From Desulfarculus sp. (lineage in GTDB: Bacteria; Desulfobacterota; Desulfarculia; Desulfarculales; Desulfarculaceae), in the NCBI GenBank assembly GCA_020216805.1, contig JAIWNN010000102.1, positions 1 to 19,152 of the forward strand: DNA of 19,152 bases, in the 5' to 3' direction. Below the pieces are notes generated by a model. It did no database searches and had not been told where the DNA came from. It saw nothing but the letters and a program-made list of their open reading frames with translations. Below are positions 1 to 7,128 of this stretch, piece after piece. Each line of letters opens with the position of its first letter. Position 1 is the stretch's first letter. The translations under genes were made by a program, and so were the position numbers.

Positions 1-138
1 GCGGGCGTTGCCGGCCAGGAGCTGGCTCAGCACCTGGTCGGGGGCGGGTTTGGCCGCCGCCGACTCCGCGGCCCAGGCCGGGGCGGAGAGAACGATGGCC
101 AGGCTCAGGCACCAGAGACAGGACAGACCGCGCCGCAT
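1..138 (-). CDS. Exported protein, N-terminus only; probable periplasmic beta-carbonic anhydrase
   Basis: Only the first 46 codons are inside the window; the gene continues beyond the left edge. The ATG at 138 is preceded on the minus strand by GAGGTGA, a good ribosome binding site about 5 bases away. Residues 1-24 form a typical Sec signal peptide: basic MRRG, then a hydrophobic core, ending in APAWA before AESAAA. After cleavage the chain reads PDQVLSQLLAGNAR, which resembles the start of the mature region in exported beta-class carbonic anhydrases, where a helix ending in a GN-RF motif precedes the zinc site. The zinc-binding Cys/His residues lie outside the window, so the enzyme call rests on this short match. 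The signal peptide is clear; the family is inferred. It follows the flavoprotein gene on the same strand after a 106-base gap with no obvious terminator. Confidence 0.5.
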   Translation of the reverse strand, partial: MRRGLSCLWCLSLAIVLSAPAWAAESAAAKPAPDQVLSQLLAGNAR

Positions 139-244
139 ACATCACCTCTCAGGGTAAGTGGGATTTGGTGGCGGACAGGTCGTGGAGTGACTCTGTTTAC
201 CATTCTGCCTGCCTGGCGCGGCCTAGTCCAGATTGATGCCTTGG

Positions 245-718
245 CTAGATGAAGTTGCGCTTGCCGGTGATCTCCTCCACCTGGATGCGGATCACCCGGG
301 CCCGGGCCAGGGACTCGGGCTTGAAGTCATAATCGCCCGGGCCGGCGTAGTGACGGGTGACGGCGGTCAGCCCCAGGGCGATTTCCTCGGGGTCTTCCAC
401 CGGCGCGGCCCGGCCAAAGGCCACCACGCTTTTGTAGCGGCACTCCCAGGCGCAGGCCACCTCCCCGGGCAACAGCTCCACCTGCACCGCCACCGCGAAG
501 CTGACCCGGTCGTTGGCGGCCAGGACCGCGAACTTGTAGCCCTCCCGGCCGGTGTGCAGATAGACCCGGTCGCCCACCACGCCGTAGTTGAAGGGCAGGA
601 CGTAAGGCTGGCCCTGGTCGCACATGCCCAGGTAGAGCACCTGGCCTTTTTCCAGGATCTGGTTGATCTCGGCGGGGTCGGTGATGGCCTTGTGGGGTTT
701 CTGGGGGGCGGGTGGCAT
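245..718 (-). CDS. Pyridoxamine 5'-phosphate oxidase-related flavoprotein (Nim-like)
   Basis: This 157-residue protein looks like a small split-barrel FMN-binding protein of the PNPOx-like / nitroimidazole-resistance (NimA) group. Visible family features are an N-terminal helix (ITDPAEINQILEKG), a first strand pair giving LYLGMCDQGQPYVLPFNYG near residues 28-46, and VYLHTGREGYKFAVL near 52-66, the segment that usually contacts the flavin phosphate. A strand with YKSVVAFGRA follows near residue 95. Family length is usually 140-170 residues, so it appears complete. The ATG at 718 has GGAG about 6 bases upstream. Such proteins are cytoplasmic dimers; some reduce nitro groups, but most have no known substrate, so no specific reaction is assigned. 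It is divergent from nifA, and nothing in the sequence ties it to nitrogen metabolism. Confidence 0.8.
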   Translation of the reverse strand: MPPAPQKPHKAITDPAEINQILEKGQVLYLGMCDQGQPYVLPFNYGVVGDRVYLHTGREGYKFAVLAANDRVSFAVAVQVELLPGEVACAWECRYKSVVAFGRAAPVEDPEEIALGLTAVTRHYAGPGDYDFKPESLARARVIRIQVEEITGKRNFI

Positions 719-845
719 GACGGCTCCAAGGTTGGGGTTGGGGGTGTGGTGGCGTTGATCCGGACGGAATGAAAATATGCAAGTTCTCTGCCTGGACCCT
801 CCGGGATGTCAATATTGAAAAACCAGGCTGCCGCGAGGGTCGGGT

Positions 846-874
846 TTGAGAACCAGCCTACCCTGTGGTATGGT
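846..874 (+). promoter_or_regulatory. Candidate sigma70 promoter of nifA
   Basis: TTGAGA (846-851, 5/6 to the -35 consensus) is separated by 17 bases from TATGGT (869-874, 4/6 to the -10 consensus). Transcription would start near 881, leaving about 58 bases of leader before the ATG at 939. This fits the choice of 939 over the upstream in-frame TTG at 846 and ATG at 870. The palindrome at 858-871 overlaps the spacer and -10 box. Confidence 0.4.
858..871. promoter_or_regulatory. Imperfect CTACC-N4-GGTAG palindrome upstream of nifA
   Basis: The sequence CTACC CTGT GGTAT matches the CTACC-N4-GGTAG palindrome found upstream of the porin-amtB operon and twice upstream of glnA, with one arm mismatch. 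It overlaps the predicted nifA -10 region, where a bound protein would be expected to block transcription. A lone half-site, GGTAGG, follows at 897-902. Binding is inferred from motif sharing only. Confidence 0.4.
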
Positions 875-938
875 TTTCATAATTGCCAAACATGTTGGTA
901 GGCGAACACCGAACCGTTTCCCAGGGGATAGAAACGCC

Positions 939-2502
<1,564 letters not shown>

Positions 2503-2504
<2 letters not shown>

Positions 2505-2520
2505 GTAAAGGCAGGTAAAG
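2503..2520 (+). repeat. Phased direct repeat AGGTAAAG x2
   Basis: AGGTAAAG occurs at 2503-2510 and again at 2513-2520, a period of 10 bp or one helical turn. It directly abuts the CTACC-N4-GGTAG palindrome at 2521-2534. The GGTA core matches the palindrome's half-site, so these could be extra half-sites on one DNA face. The first copy begins inside the nifA stop codon. Confidence 0.45.
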
Positions 2521-2534
2521 CTACCGCGAGGTAG
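2521..2534. promoter_or_regulatory. CTACC-N4-GGTAG palindrome, candidate enhancer of the porin-amtB-glnK operon
   Basis: CTACC GCGA GGTAG is a perfect 5-bp-arm palindrome centred about 135 bp upstream of the start site predicted from the -24/-12 promoter at 2637-2651. That distance is normal for an enhancer-binding protein site. The same palindrome occurs at glnA. It lies just after the nifA stop codon and before the nifA terminator hairpin. Confidence 0.5.
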
Positions 2535-2540
2535 GCAATC

Positions 2541-2575
2541 GTGACGGGCGCCCCCGGGCGCCCGTCACGTTTTTG
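2541..2575 (+). terminator. Rho-independent terminator of nifA
   Basis: A perfect 13-bp GC-rich inverted repeat, GTGACGGGCGCCC (2541-2553) and GGGCGCCCGTCAC (2556-2568), is followed by GTTTTTG. In practice the loop would open by a few pairs. It lies 37 bases after the nifA stop and separates nifA from the porin operon. Confidence 0.9.
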
Positions 2576-2636
2576 TAACCCTAAACCACCACAAAACCTG
2601 ACCTTCTCCCTCCATGATCCGCCGGCATTTCACTCC

Positions 2637-2651
2637 TGGCACATGCCTTGC
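2637..2651 (+). promoter_or_regulatory. Sigma54 (-24/-12) promoter of the porin-amtB-glnK operon
   Basis: TGGCAC (2637-2642) and TTGC (2648-2651) match the sigma54 consensus TGGCAC-N5-TTGC. The G of GG and the G of GC are exactly 12 bases apart. Transcription would start near 2663, leaving a leader of about 97 bases. This implies activation by an enhancer-binding protein such as NifA or an NtrC-class regulator. Confidence 0.85.
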
Positions 2652-2759
2652 CATGTCCGGAGGCAAGCGCGGCGCGTCCGTGCCACGCAGGGGCCCCTGG
2701 TTCGCGGCGGGATGGGCCTGGCCGATAGACAAGGGGAAGGAACGAGGAGAAAGGAACCG

Positions 2760-3521
2760 ATGAAGAAGCTGATCGCGATCATGGTGCTGACCTTGGGGCT
2801 GGCGATCCCCATGGTCGCCGGGCCGGCCCAGGCCGGCGACGACAAGGGCTGGGCGGTGGACTTCAGCGCCGCCTACATGACCAAGTACATCTGGCGCGGG
2901 ATCATGCAGGTGGACGACCCCACCCTGCAGCCCGCGCTGAACATCGCCAAGAACGGCTTCACCTTCAACGTGTGGGGCAACTACGACCTGACCGACAAGA
3001 ACGGACGCAAGAACAAGTTCAGCGAGATCGACCTCACCGCCGAGTACGCCTTCAGCCTGGGCGACTTCAGCATCCCGGTGGGCGTGATCCACTACGAGTT
3101 CCCCAACACCAGCTACGAGCCCACCACCGAACTCTACGCCGGGGTCAGCTACAACTGGATCATCACCCCCAGCGTCAAGATCTTCAAGGACGTGGACGAG
3201 TCCCACGGGATCTACGTGCTGGGCTCCCTGGCCTACACCTACGAGCTGCCCGCCCTGGCCAAGCAGATGACCTGGGGCGTCGCCGTCAGCATCAGCGGGG
3301 CCTGGGCCGACAAGGACAACAACAAGTTCTACTGGGGCGGCACCGACGAGGACGCCTTCACCGACAGCCTTCTGACCATCGGCGTGCCGATCAAGATCAT
3401 GGACTGGATCAACATCACCCCGGCCTTCAACCAGGTCTGGCTCTTGGACAGCAAGATCAAGGACGCCGCCGGCTACGACAGCAAGAGCTACTTCGGTCTG
3501 ACCCTGACCCTGAATTTCTAG
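2760..3521 (+). CDS. TorF-like putative outer-membrane porin (Gcw_chp family)
   Basis: This is a 253-residue exported protein. Residues 1-25 form a clear signal peptide (MKKLIAIMVLTLG..., ending AGPAQA). The mature part alternates polar and hydrophobic residues like beta-barrel strands and ends GLTLTLNF, with the C-terminal Phe typical of outer-membrane proteins. The segment AAYMTKYIWRGIMQ near residues 34-47 resembles the YIWRG signature of the Gcw_chp / TorF family (PF09694, TIGR02001). The ATG at 2760 has AAGGA 5 bases upstream; the reading frame is open back to 2541 but that region carries the terminator and promoter. It is the first gene of the sigma54-driven unit with amtB and glnK. A role in passing ammonium or small nitrogen compounds across the outer membrane is inferred from this position only; the substrate is unknown. 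Confidence 0.75.
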   Translation: MKKLIAIMVLTLGLAIPMVAGPAQAGDDKGWAVDFSAAYMTKYIWRGIMQVDDPTLQPALNIAKNGFTFNVWGNYDLTDKNGRKNKFSEIDLTAEYAFSLGDFSIPVGVIHYEFPNTSYEPTTELYAGVSYNWIITPSVKIFKDVDESHGIYVLGSLAYTYELPALAKQMTWGVAVSISGAWADKDNNKFYWGGTDEDAFTDSLLTIGVPIKIMDWINITPAFNQVWLLDSKIKDAAGYDSKSYFGLTLTLNF

Positions 3522-3565
3522 CGGCCCCTCGGGCCCGGGATGCCGCCCGGTCGGCGAAGGGGCCG
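3522..3565 (+). other. Intercistronic hairpin between the porin gene and amtB
   Basis: CGGCCCCT (3522-3529) pairs with AGGGGCCG (3558-3565), enclosing a second stem, CCGGG (3535-3539) with CCCGG (3546-3550). There is no T-run, so it is not a standard terminator. It starts at the base after the porin stop codon and could set different transcript levels for the porin and amtB by processing or 3' end protection. That role is inferred. Confidence 0.4.
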
Positions 3566-3593
3566 GTCGGGCGGCAAGAAAGGAGACCCCGCC

Positions 3594-4946
3594 ATGTCTA
3601 AGCGCCTTACAGCTTGGGGCGCAACCCTCGTGGGTTTGCTACTGATGCTGGCCACCAACGCCCTGGCCGATGACGCCAAGCCCGCGCCCACCGTCACCGA
3701 CGTGGCCACCGCCATCGACACCGTCTGGGTGTTGGTGACCGCCTTCCTGGTCTTCTTCATGCAGGCCGGCTTCGCCTGCGTGGAGGCGGGCTTCACCCGG
3801 GCCAAGAACGTGTGCAACATCCTGGCCAAGAACTTCATCGATTTCTGCGTATCCAGCCTGATGTTCTTCCTTATCGGCTACGCCATCATGTTCGGCGACG
3901 GCAATGACTACCTGGGCTGGACCGGCTTCGGCCTGTCCGAGGCCAAGAACCCCTCCGGGGTGCCGCTGTATGCCTATTGGCTCTTCCAGGCGGTCTTCGC
4001 CGGAACCGCGGCCACCATCGTCTCCGGCGCCATGGCCGAGCGCACCAGGTTCATCGCCTATCTGCTCTACACCTTCGTTATCAGCGCCATCATCTATCCC
4101 GTGATCGGACACTGGACCTGGGGCGGAGGCTGGCTGTCCACCATGGGCTTCGCCGACTTCGCCGGCTCCACCGTGGTCCACGCCACCGGCGGCTGGATCG
4201 CCCTGGTGGGCGCCCTGATGCTTGGACCCCGCATCGGCAAGTATGGCCCCGACGGCAAGCCCAAGGCCATCACCGGCCATAACATCCCCCTGGCCTCGGT
4301 GGGCGTGATGATCCTGTGGTTCGGCTGGTTCGGCTTCAACCCCGGCTCCACCCTGGGCGCGGTGGGCAGCAACACCGAGGCCATCGGCCTGATCGCCATC
4401 AACACCAACCTGGCCGCGGCCGCCGGCGGCCTGTTCGCCACCATCGCCGTCTGGATGATCTACGGCAAGCCGGACGTTTCCATGCTCTTCAACGGCGTGC
4501 TGGCCGGCCTGGTGGCCATCACCGCCCCCTGCGCCTACGTCTCCCCCTCGGCCGCCATCGTCATCGGCGCCATCGGCGGCGTGCTGGTGGTCCTGGGCGT
4601 GATGCTGCTGGACAAGCTGCACATCGACGACCCGGTGGGCGCGGTGCCGGTGCACTGCCTCAACGGCATCTGGGGCACCCTGGCGGTGGGCATCTGGGGT
4701 CAGAAGGCCCTGGGCCTGGCCAACGACGGCCTGCTGCACGGCGGCGGCCTGGGCCAGTTGGGGGTGCAGGCCCTGGGCGTCATCGCCTGCGGGGCCTACG
4801 CGGTGATCTCCATGGCCATCATCTTCTCGATCATCAAGGCCATCGTGGGCCTGCGGGTCACCCCGGAGGAGGAGCTGCGGGGCCTGGACATCGACGAGCA
4901 CGGCATGGAAGGTTACGCCGACTTCCAGATCTTCACCACCCGCTAG
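3594..4946 (+). CDS. amtB: Ammonium transporter AmtB
   Basis: This 450-residue inner-membrane protein belongs to the Amt/Mep/Rh family. An N-terminal signal-like segment (residues 1-26, ending NALA) precedes about 11 hydrophobic helices. The twin pore histidines are visible: His196 in VVHATGG and His354 in VHCLNG, equivalent to E. coli His168 and His318. The DFAGSTVVH block also holds the conserved aspartate of the periplasmic ammonium site. The soluble C-terminal tail (LRVTPEEELRGLDIDEHGMEGY) has the conserved Gly-rich segment that PII proteins contact. The ATG at 3594 has AAGGAG 8 bases upstream; the frame is open to 3540 but no earlier start is as good. It lies 72 bases after the porin gene and 46 bases before glnK, an order opposite to the common glnK-amtB. 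Expression is probably from the sigma54 promoter at 2637. Confidence 0.97.
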   Translation: MSKRLTAWGATLVGLLLMLATNALADDAKPAPTVTDVATAIDTVWVLVTAFLVFFMQAGFACVEAGFTRAKNVCNILAKNFIDFCVSSLMFFLIGYAIMFGDGNDYLGWTGFGLSEAKNPSGVPLYAYWLFQAVFAGTAATIVSGAMAERTRFIAYLLYTFVISAIIYPVIGHWTWGGGWLSTMGFADFAGSTVVHATGGWIALVGALMLGPRIGKYGPDGKPKAITGHNIPLASVGVMILWFGWFGFNPGSTLGAVGSNTEAIGLIAINTNLAAAAGGLFATIAVWMIYGKPDVSMLFNGVLAGLVAITAPCAYVSPSAAIVIGAIGGVLVVLGVMLLDKLHIDDPVGAVPVHCLNGIWGTLAVGIWGQKALGLANDGLLHGGGLGQLGVQALGVIACGAYAVISMAIIFSIIKAIVGLRVTPEEELRGLDIDEHGMEGYADFQIFTTR

Positions 4947-4960
4947 AGATTGGTGGAGCC

Positions 4961-4980
4961 TGGCAGCTAACGGCAGCTAA
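4961..4980 (+). repeat. Tandem decamer (T/C)GGCAGCTAA before glnK
   Basis: TGGCAGCTAA (4961-4970) and CGGCAGCTAA (4971-4980) are tandem copies with one difference. The second runs into the glnK ribosome binding site AAGGAG (4979-4984). It is probably a small slippage duplication in the amtB-glnK gap; no function is evident. Confidence 0.5.
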
Positions 4981-4992
4981 GGAGCAAGGCAT

Positions 4993-5334
4993 ATGAAGCT
5001 GATAATCGCCTACATCAAGCCCGAACGGCTCAACGATGTCAAGCAGGCCCTCTACGAGGCCCAGATCTACAACATGTCGGTCACCAACATCGTGGGCTCC
5101 GGCCGCCAGCGCGGCTATTCCGAGACCTACCGCGGGGCCGCGATGGAGGTCAACCTGCTGAAGAAGGTCCGCCTGGAGATCGGCGTCAACGACAACTTCG
5201 TGCAGCCGGCCATCGACGCCATCACCAAGGGCGCGCGCACCGGCCAGATCGGCGACGGGGTGCTCTTCGTCCTGCCGGTGGAGCAGGCCCTGCGCATCCG
5301 CACCGGCGAGCTGGGCCCGCCGGCCATGGGCTAG
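4993..5334 (+). CDS. glnK: PII nitrogen signal protein GlnK, variant T-loop
   Basis: This 113-residue protein is a PII family member that would trimerise, bind ATP/ADP and 2-oxoglutarate, and close AmtB when nitrogen is ample. Conserved landmarks are Arg38-Gln39, Lys58, TGxIGDG at 83-89 and RIRTGE at 101-106. The T-loop reads RGYSETYRGAAMEVNLL: Tyr46 is present, but position 51, the usual uridylylation tyrosine, is Met, and position 50 is Ala rather than Glu. Position 90, usually Lys and a phosphate contact for ATP, is Val. It therefore should not be regulated by Tyr51 uridylylation. PII proteins with a similar T-loop are, from memory, common in sulfate-reducing Deltaproteobacteria. The ATG at 4993 has AAGGAG 8 bases upstream. 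It lies right after amtB, its expected partner. It is not a NifI-type PII, which has a different T-loop. Confidence 0.95.
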   Translation: MKLIIAYIKPERLNDVKQALYEAQIYNMSVTNIVGSGRQRGYSETYRGAAMEVNLLKKVRLEIGVNDNFVQPAIDAITKGARTGQIGDGVLFVLPVEQALRIRTGELGPPAMG

Positions 5335-5353
5335 GGTCAAAGCTCGGCGCGGG

Positions 5354-5369
5354 CCTACCGATTGGTAGG
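5354..5369. promoter_or_regulatory. Palindrome 1 upstream of glnA, candidate enhancer site
   Basis: CCTACC GATT GGTAGG is a perfect 6-bp-arm palindrome. Its centre is about -141 relative to the start site (5503) predicted from the sigma54 promoter. It shares CTACC-N4-GGTAG with sites upstream of the porin operon and nifA, and lies exactly 32 bp from palindrome 2. Confidence 0.55.
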
Positions 5370-5385
5370 AGAATCGGGGGGGAAA

Positions 5386-5401
5386 CCAACCGATCGGTAG
5401 G
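5386..5401. promoter_or_regulatory. Palindrome 2 upstream of glnA, candidate enhancer site
   Basis: CCAACC GATC GGTAGG differs from palindrome 1 at two of 16 bases and contains the perfect palindrome ACCGATCGGT. Its centre is about -109 from the predicted glnA start. ACC-N4-GGT palindromes are also used by some TetR-family repressors, so an unknown repressor is an alternative reader. Confidence 0.55.
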
Positions 5402-5476
5402 CCCGCTTTGATCGCCGGAAACGCTTCGACGTGATTTTAGCAGCATCTAGCGTTGGTTGTCGGTTTAGCGGCGCTT

Positions 5477-5491
5477 TGGCGCAAATATTGC
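5477..5491 (+). promoter_or_regulatory. Sigma54 (-24/-12) promoter of glnA
   Basis: TGGCGC (5477-5482) and TTGC (5488-5491) match the sigma54 consensus, with the GG and GC elements 12 bases apart. Transcription would start near 5503, giving a leader of about 119 bases. A perfect TATAAT at 5493-5498 overlaps the region, but no -35-like hexamer lies 16-18 bases before it, so a sigma70 promoter is less likely. The rest of the 5335-5621 gap is AT-richer leader with no recognised riboswitch. Confidence 0.75.
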
Positions 5492-5621
5492 CTATAATAT
5501 TGCAAGACGACGTTTTTGTAGAGACAGCCGCGTAGGGTTACCCTGAGGGCCGAGCCCGGAAGGAGCCCCGGGTGCGGCCGCCGCATGGCACGGTCGACAA
5601 CTTTTCAGGAGGTTCTTTAGC

Positions 5622-6953
5622 ATGGCTGGAATGACCAAAGAGAGTGTCCTCAAGGCGGTGAAGGACAACAATGTCAAGTTCATCCGCCTGTGGTTCACCG
5701 ACATCCTGGGGGTTTTGAAGAGCTTCGCCATCACCCCCAAGGAACTTGAGGGTGCCTTCGACGAGGGCATGGGATTCGACGGCTCCTCCATCCAGGGCTT
5801 CTGCCGCATCGACGAATCCGACATGGTGGCCAAGCCCGATCCCAACACCTTCACCATCCTGCCCTGGCGTCCGGCCGAGACCGGGGCCGTGGCCCGCATG
5901 TTCTGCGACGTGCTCAATCCCGACGGCACCCCCTACGAGGGCGACCCCCGCTACGTCCTGAAGCGCCAGCTGAAAAAGGCCGCCGACCTGGGCTACACCA
6001 TGTACGTCGGTCCGGAGCTGGAGTTCTTCTACTTCAAGAACAGCAGCGGCACCGAGTACCTGGACCGGGGCGGCTATTTCGACCTGACCCCGCTGGACGT
6101 GGCCAGCGACCTGCGCCGCGACACCATCCTGGCGCTCGAGAAGATGGGCATCATGGTGGAGTACAGCCATCACGAGGTGGCCCCCAGCCAGCACGAGATC
6201 GACCTGCGCTTCAGCGACGCCCTGACCATGGCCGACGCCGCCATGACCTACCGCCTGACCGTCAAAGAGATCGCCATGAAGCACGGCGTTTACGCCACCT
6301 TCATGCCCAAGCCGGTCTTCGGCCAGAACGGCAGCGGCATGCACACCCACCAGTCGCTGTTCAAAGGCAAGAAGAACGCCTTCTTCGACGCCAAGGACCA
6401 GTACTGCCTGTCCGAGACCGGCAAGAGCTACATCGCCGGCCTCTTGAAGCATGCCCCCGAGTTCTGCTCGGTCATCGCCCAGTGGGTCAACAGCTACAAG
6501 CGCCTGGTGCCCGGCTACGAGGCCCCGGTCTACGTGGCCTGGGCCCGCCGCAACCGCTCGGCCCTGGTGCGGGTGCCGATGTACAAGCCCGGCAAGGAGA
6601 TGGCCACCCGCTGCGAGCTGCGTTGCCCCGATCCCGCCTGCAACCCCTATCTCTCCTTCGCGGTGATGCTGGCTGCCGGTCTCAAGGGCGTGGCCGAAAA
6701 GTACCCCTTGGCGGCCCCGGTCGAGGAGGACATCTTCGAGATGTCCCCCAAGGAGCTCAAGAAGCACAAGATCACCGCCCTGCCCGGCAGCCTGGGCGAG
6801 GCGGTGGAACTGACCGCCAAGAGCGCGGTGGTCAAGGAGTGCCTGGGCGACCACGTCTTCGAGCAGTTCATCGAGAACAAGCGCATCGAGTGGGACCAGT
6901 TCCGGATCCACGTCTCCCAGTGGGAGCTGGACCGCTATCTGCCCGTCCTGTGA
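5622..6953 (+). CDS. glnA: Glutamine synthetase, type I (GSI-alpha)
   Basis: This 443-residue enzyme condenses ammonia and glutamate to glutamine using ATP and would act as a dodecamer in the cytoplasm. The beta-grasp N-terminus carries GMGFDGSSIQGF near residues 47-58. The catalytic domain shows YVGPELEFF near 127-135, HHEVAPSQHEIDLRF near 184-198, and the ATP-binding NGSGMHTHQS and NPYLSFAVMLAAG signatures. Its length and lack of the long GSI-beta insertion place it with the short alpha type. The segment matching the adenylylation loop reads DIFEMSPKEL, with Phe where GSI-beta enzymes have the modified Tyr, so control by GlnE-type adenylylation is not expected. The ATG at 5622 follows AGGAGG by 9 bases. 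It sits behind its own sigma54-type promoter and twin palindromes, next to amtB-glnK, so control is probably mainly transcriptional. Confidence 0.97.
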   Translation: MAGMTKESVLKAVKDNNVKFIRLWFTDILGVLKSFAITPKELEGAFDEGMGFDGSSIQGFCRIDESDMVAKPDPNTFTILPWRPAETGAVARMFCDVLNPDGTPYEGDPRYVLKRQLKKAADLGYTMYVGPELEFFYFKNSSGTEYLDRGGYFDLTPLDVASDLRRDTILALEKMGIMVEYSHHEVAPSQHEIDLRFSDALTMADAAMTYRLTVKEIAMKHGVYATFMPKPVFGQNGSGMHTHQSLFKGKKNAFFDAKDQYCLSETGKSYIAGLLKHAPEFCSVIAQWVNSYKRLVPGYEAPVYVAWARRNRSALVRVPMYKPGKEMATRCELRCPDPACNPYLSFAVMLAAGLKGVAEKYPLAAPVEEDIFEMSPKELKKHKITALPGSLGEAVELTAKSAVVKECLGDHVFEQFIENKRIEWDQFRIHVSQWELDRYLPVL

Positions 6954-6976
6954 TCGGCCGCTGACTTGCCCAACCC

Positions 6977-7006
6977 GGCCGGCGGGGAGGTCTCTCCCCG
7001 CCGGCC
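6977..7006 (+). terminator. Hairpin after glnA, probable terminator
   Basis: GGCCGGCGGGGAG (6977-6989) and CTCCCCGCCGGCC (6994-7006) form a perfect 13-bp stem with the 4-base loop GTCT, 23 bases after the glnA stop. Only TCT follows, so it lacks a proper T-run, but its strength and position suggest a transcript end. Confidence 0.6.
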
Positions 7007-7081
7007 TCTACGTGAGACGGCAGGTTTGGCCCTGACCGCCGCCCAACCCGCAACTAAACCCCTGCCGCCCGGCTTCCGGCA

Positions 7082-7090
7082 TGATATAAA
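7082..7090 (+). promoter_or_regulatory. Candidate extended -10 promoter of the TrmI-like gene
   Basis: TGA followed by TATAAA (7085-7090, 5/6) forms an extended -10 element. No good -35 is visible (CTGCCG at 7062-7067). Transcription would start near 7097, about 32 bases before the GTG start. Confidence 0.45.
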
Positions 7091-7128
7091 GGCCAAACTC
7101 GCACCCCATCCGGCCCAGAGGAGAAGCC

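Larger units (their letters stand above)
5337..5411 (+). terminator. Large hairpin after glnK, possible terminator
   Basis: GCGGGCCTACCGAT (5349-5362) is perfectly complementary to ATCGGTAGGCCCGC (5393-5406), a 14-bp stem. Flanking TCAAAGC and GCTTTGA can add outer pairs. The T-run is short (TTTGA), so termination would be weak. The arms overlap the two palindromes listed below, so the same DNA may be read as a terminator in RNA or as protein sites in DNA; the sequence does not decide between them. Confidence 0.5.

Noticed and set aside
807..812. Minus-strand TTGACA upstream of the Nim-like gene
   Set aside because: No -10-like hexamer lies 16-18 bases downstream on that strand.
871..886. 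TGG...TTGC before nifA as a sigma54 promoter
   Set aside because: The GG and GC elements are 13 bases apart instead of 12, which sigma54 does not normally tolerate.
893..908. A TGT-N10-ACA match, the classical NifA upstream activator site
   Set aside because: It lies only 30 bases before the nifA start, with no -24/-12 promoter downstream of it, and this six-base motif is expected about five times by chance in a window of this length.
4961..4980. TGGCAGCTAA repeat as a -24/-12 promoter for glnK
   Set aside because: There is no TTGC at the right spacing; the GG-to-GC distance is 11.
5493..5498. Perfect TATAAT as a sigma70 promoter of glnA
   Set aside because: No acceptable -35 hexamer lies 16-18 bases upstream; the overlapping sigma54 elements fit much better, though a weak second promoter cannot be excluded.
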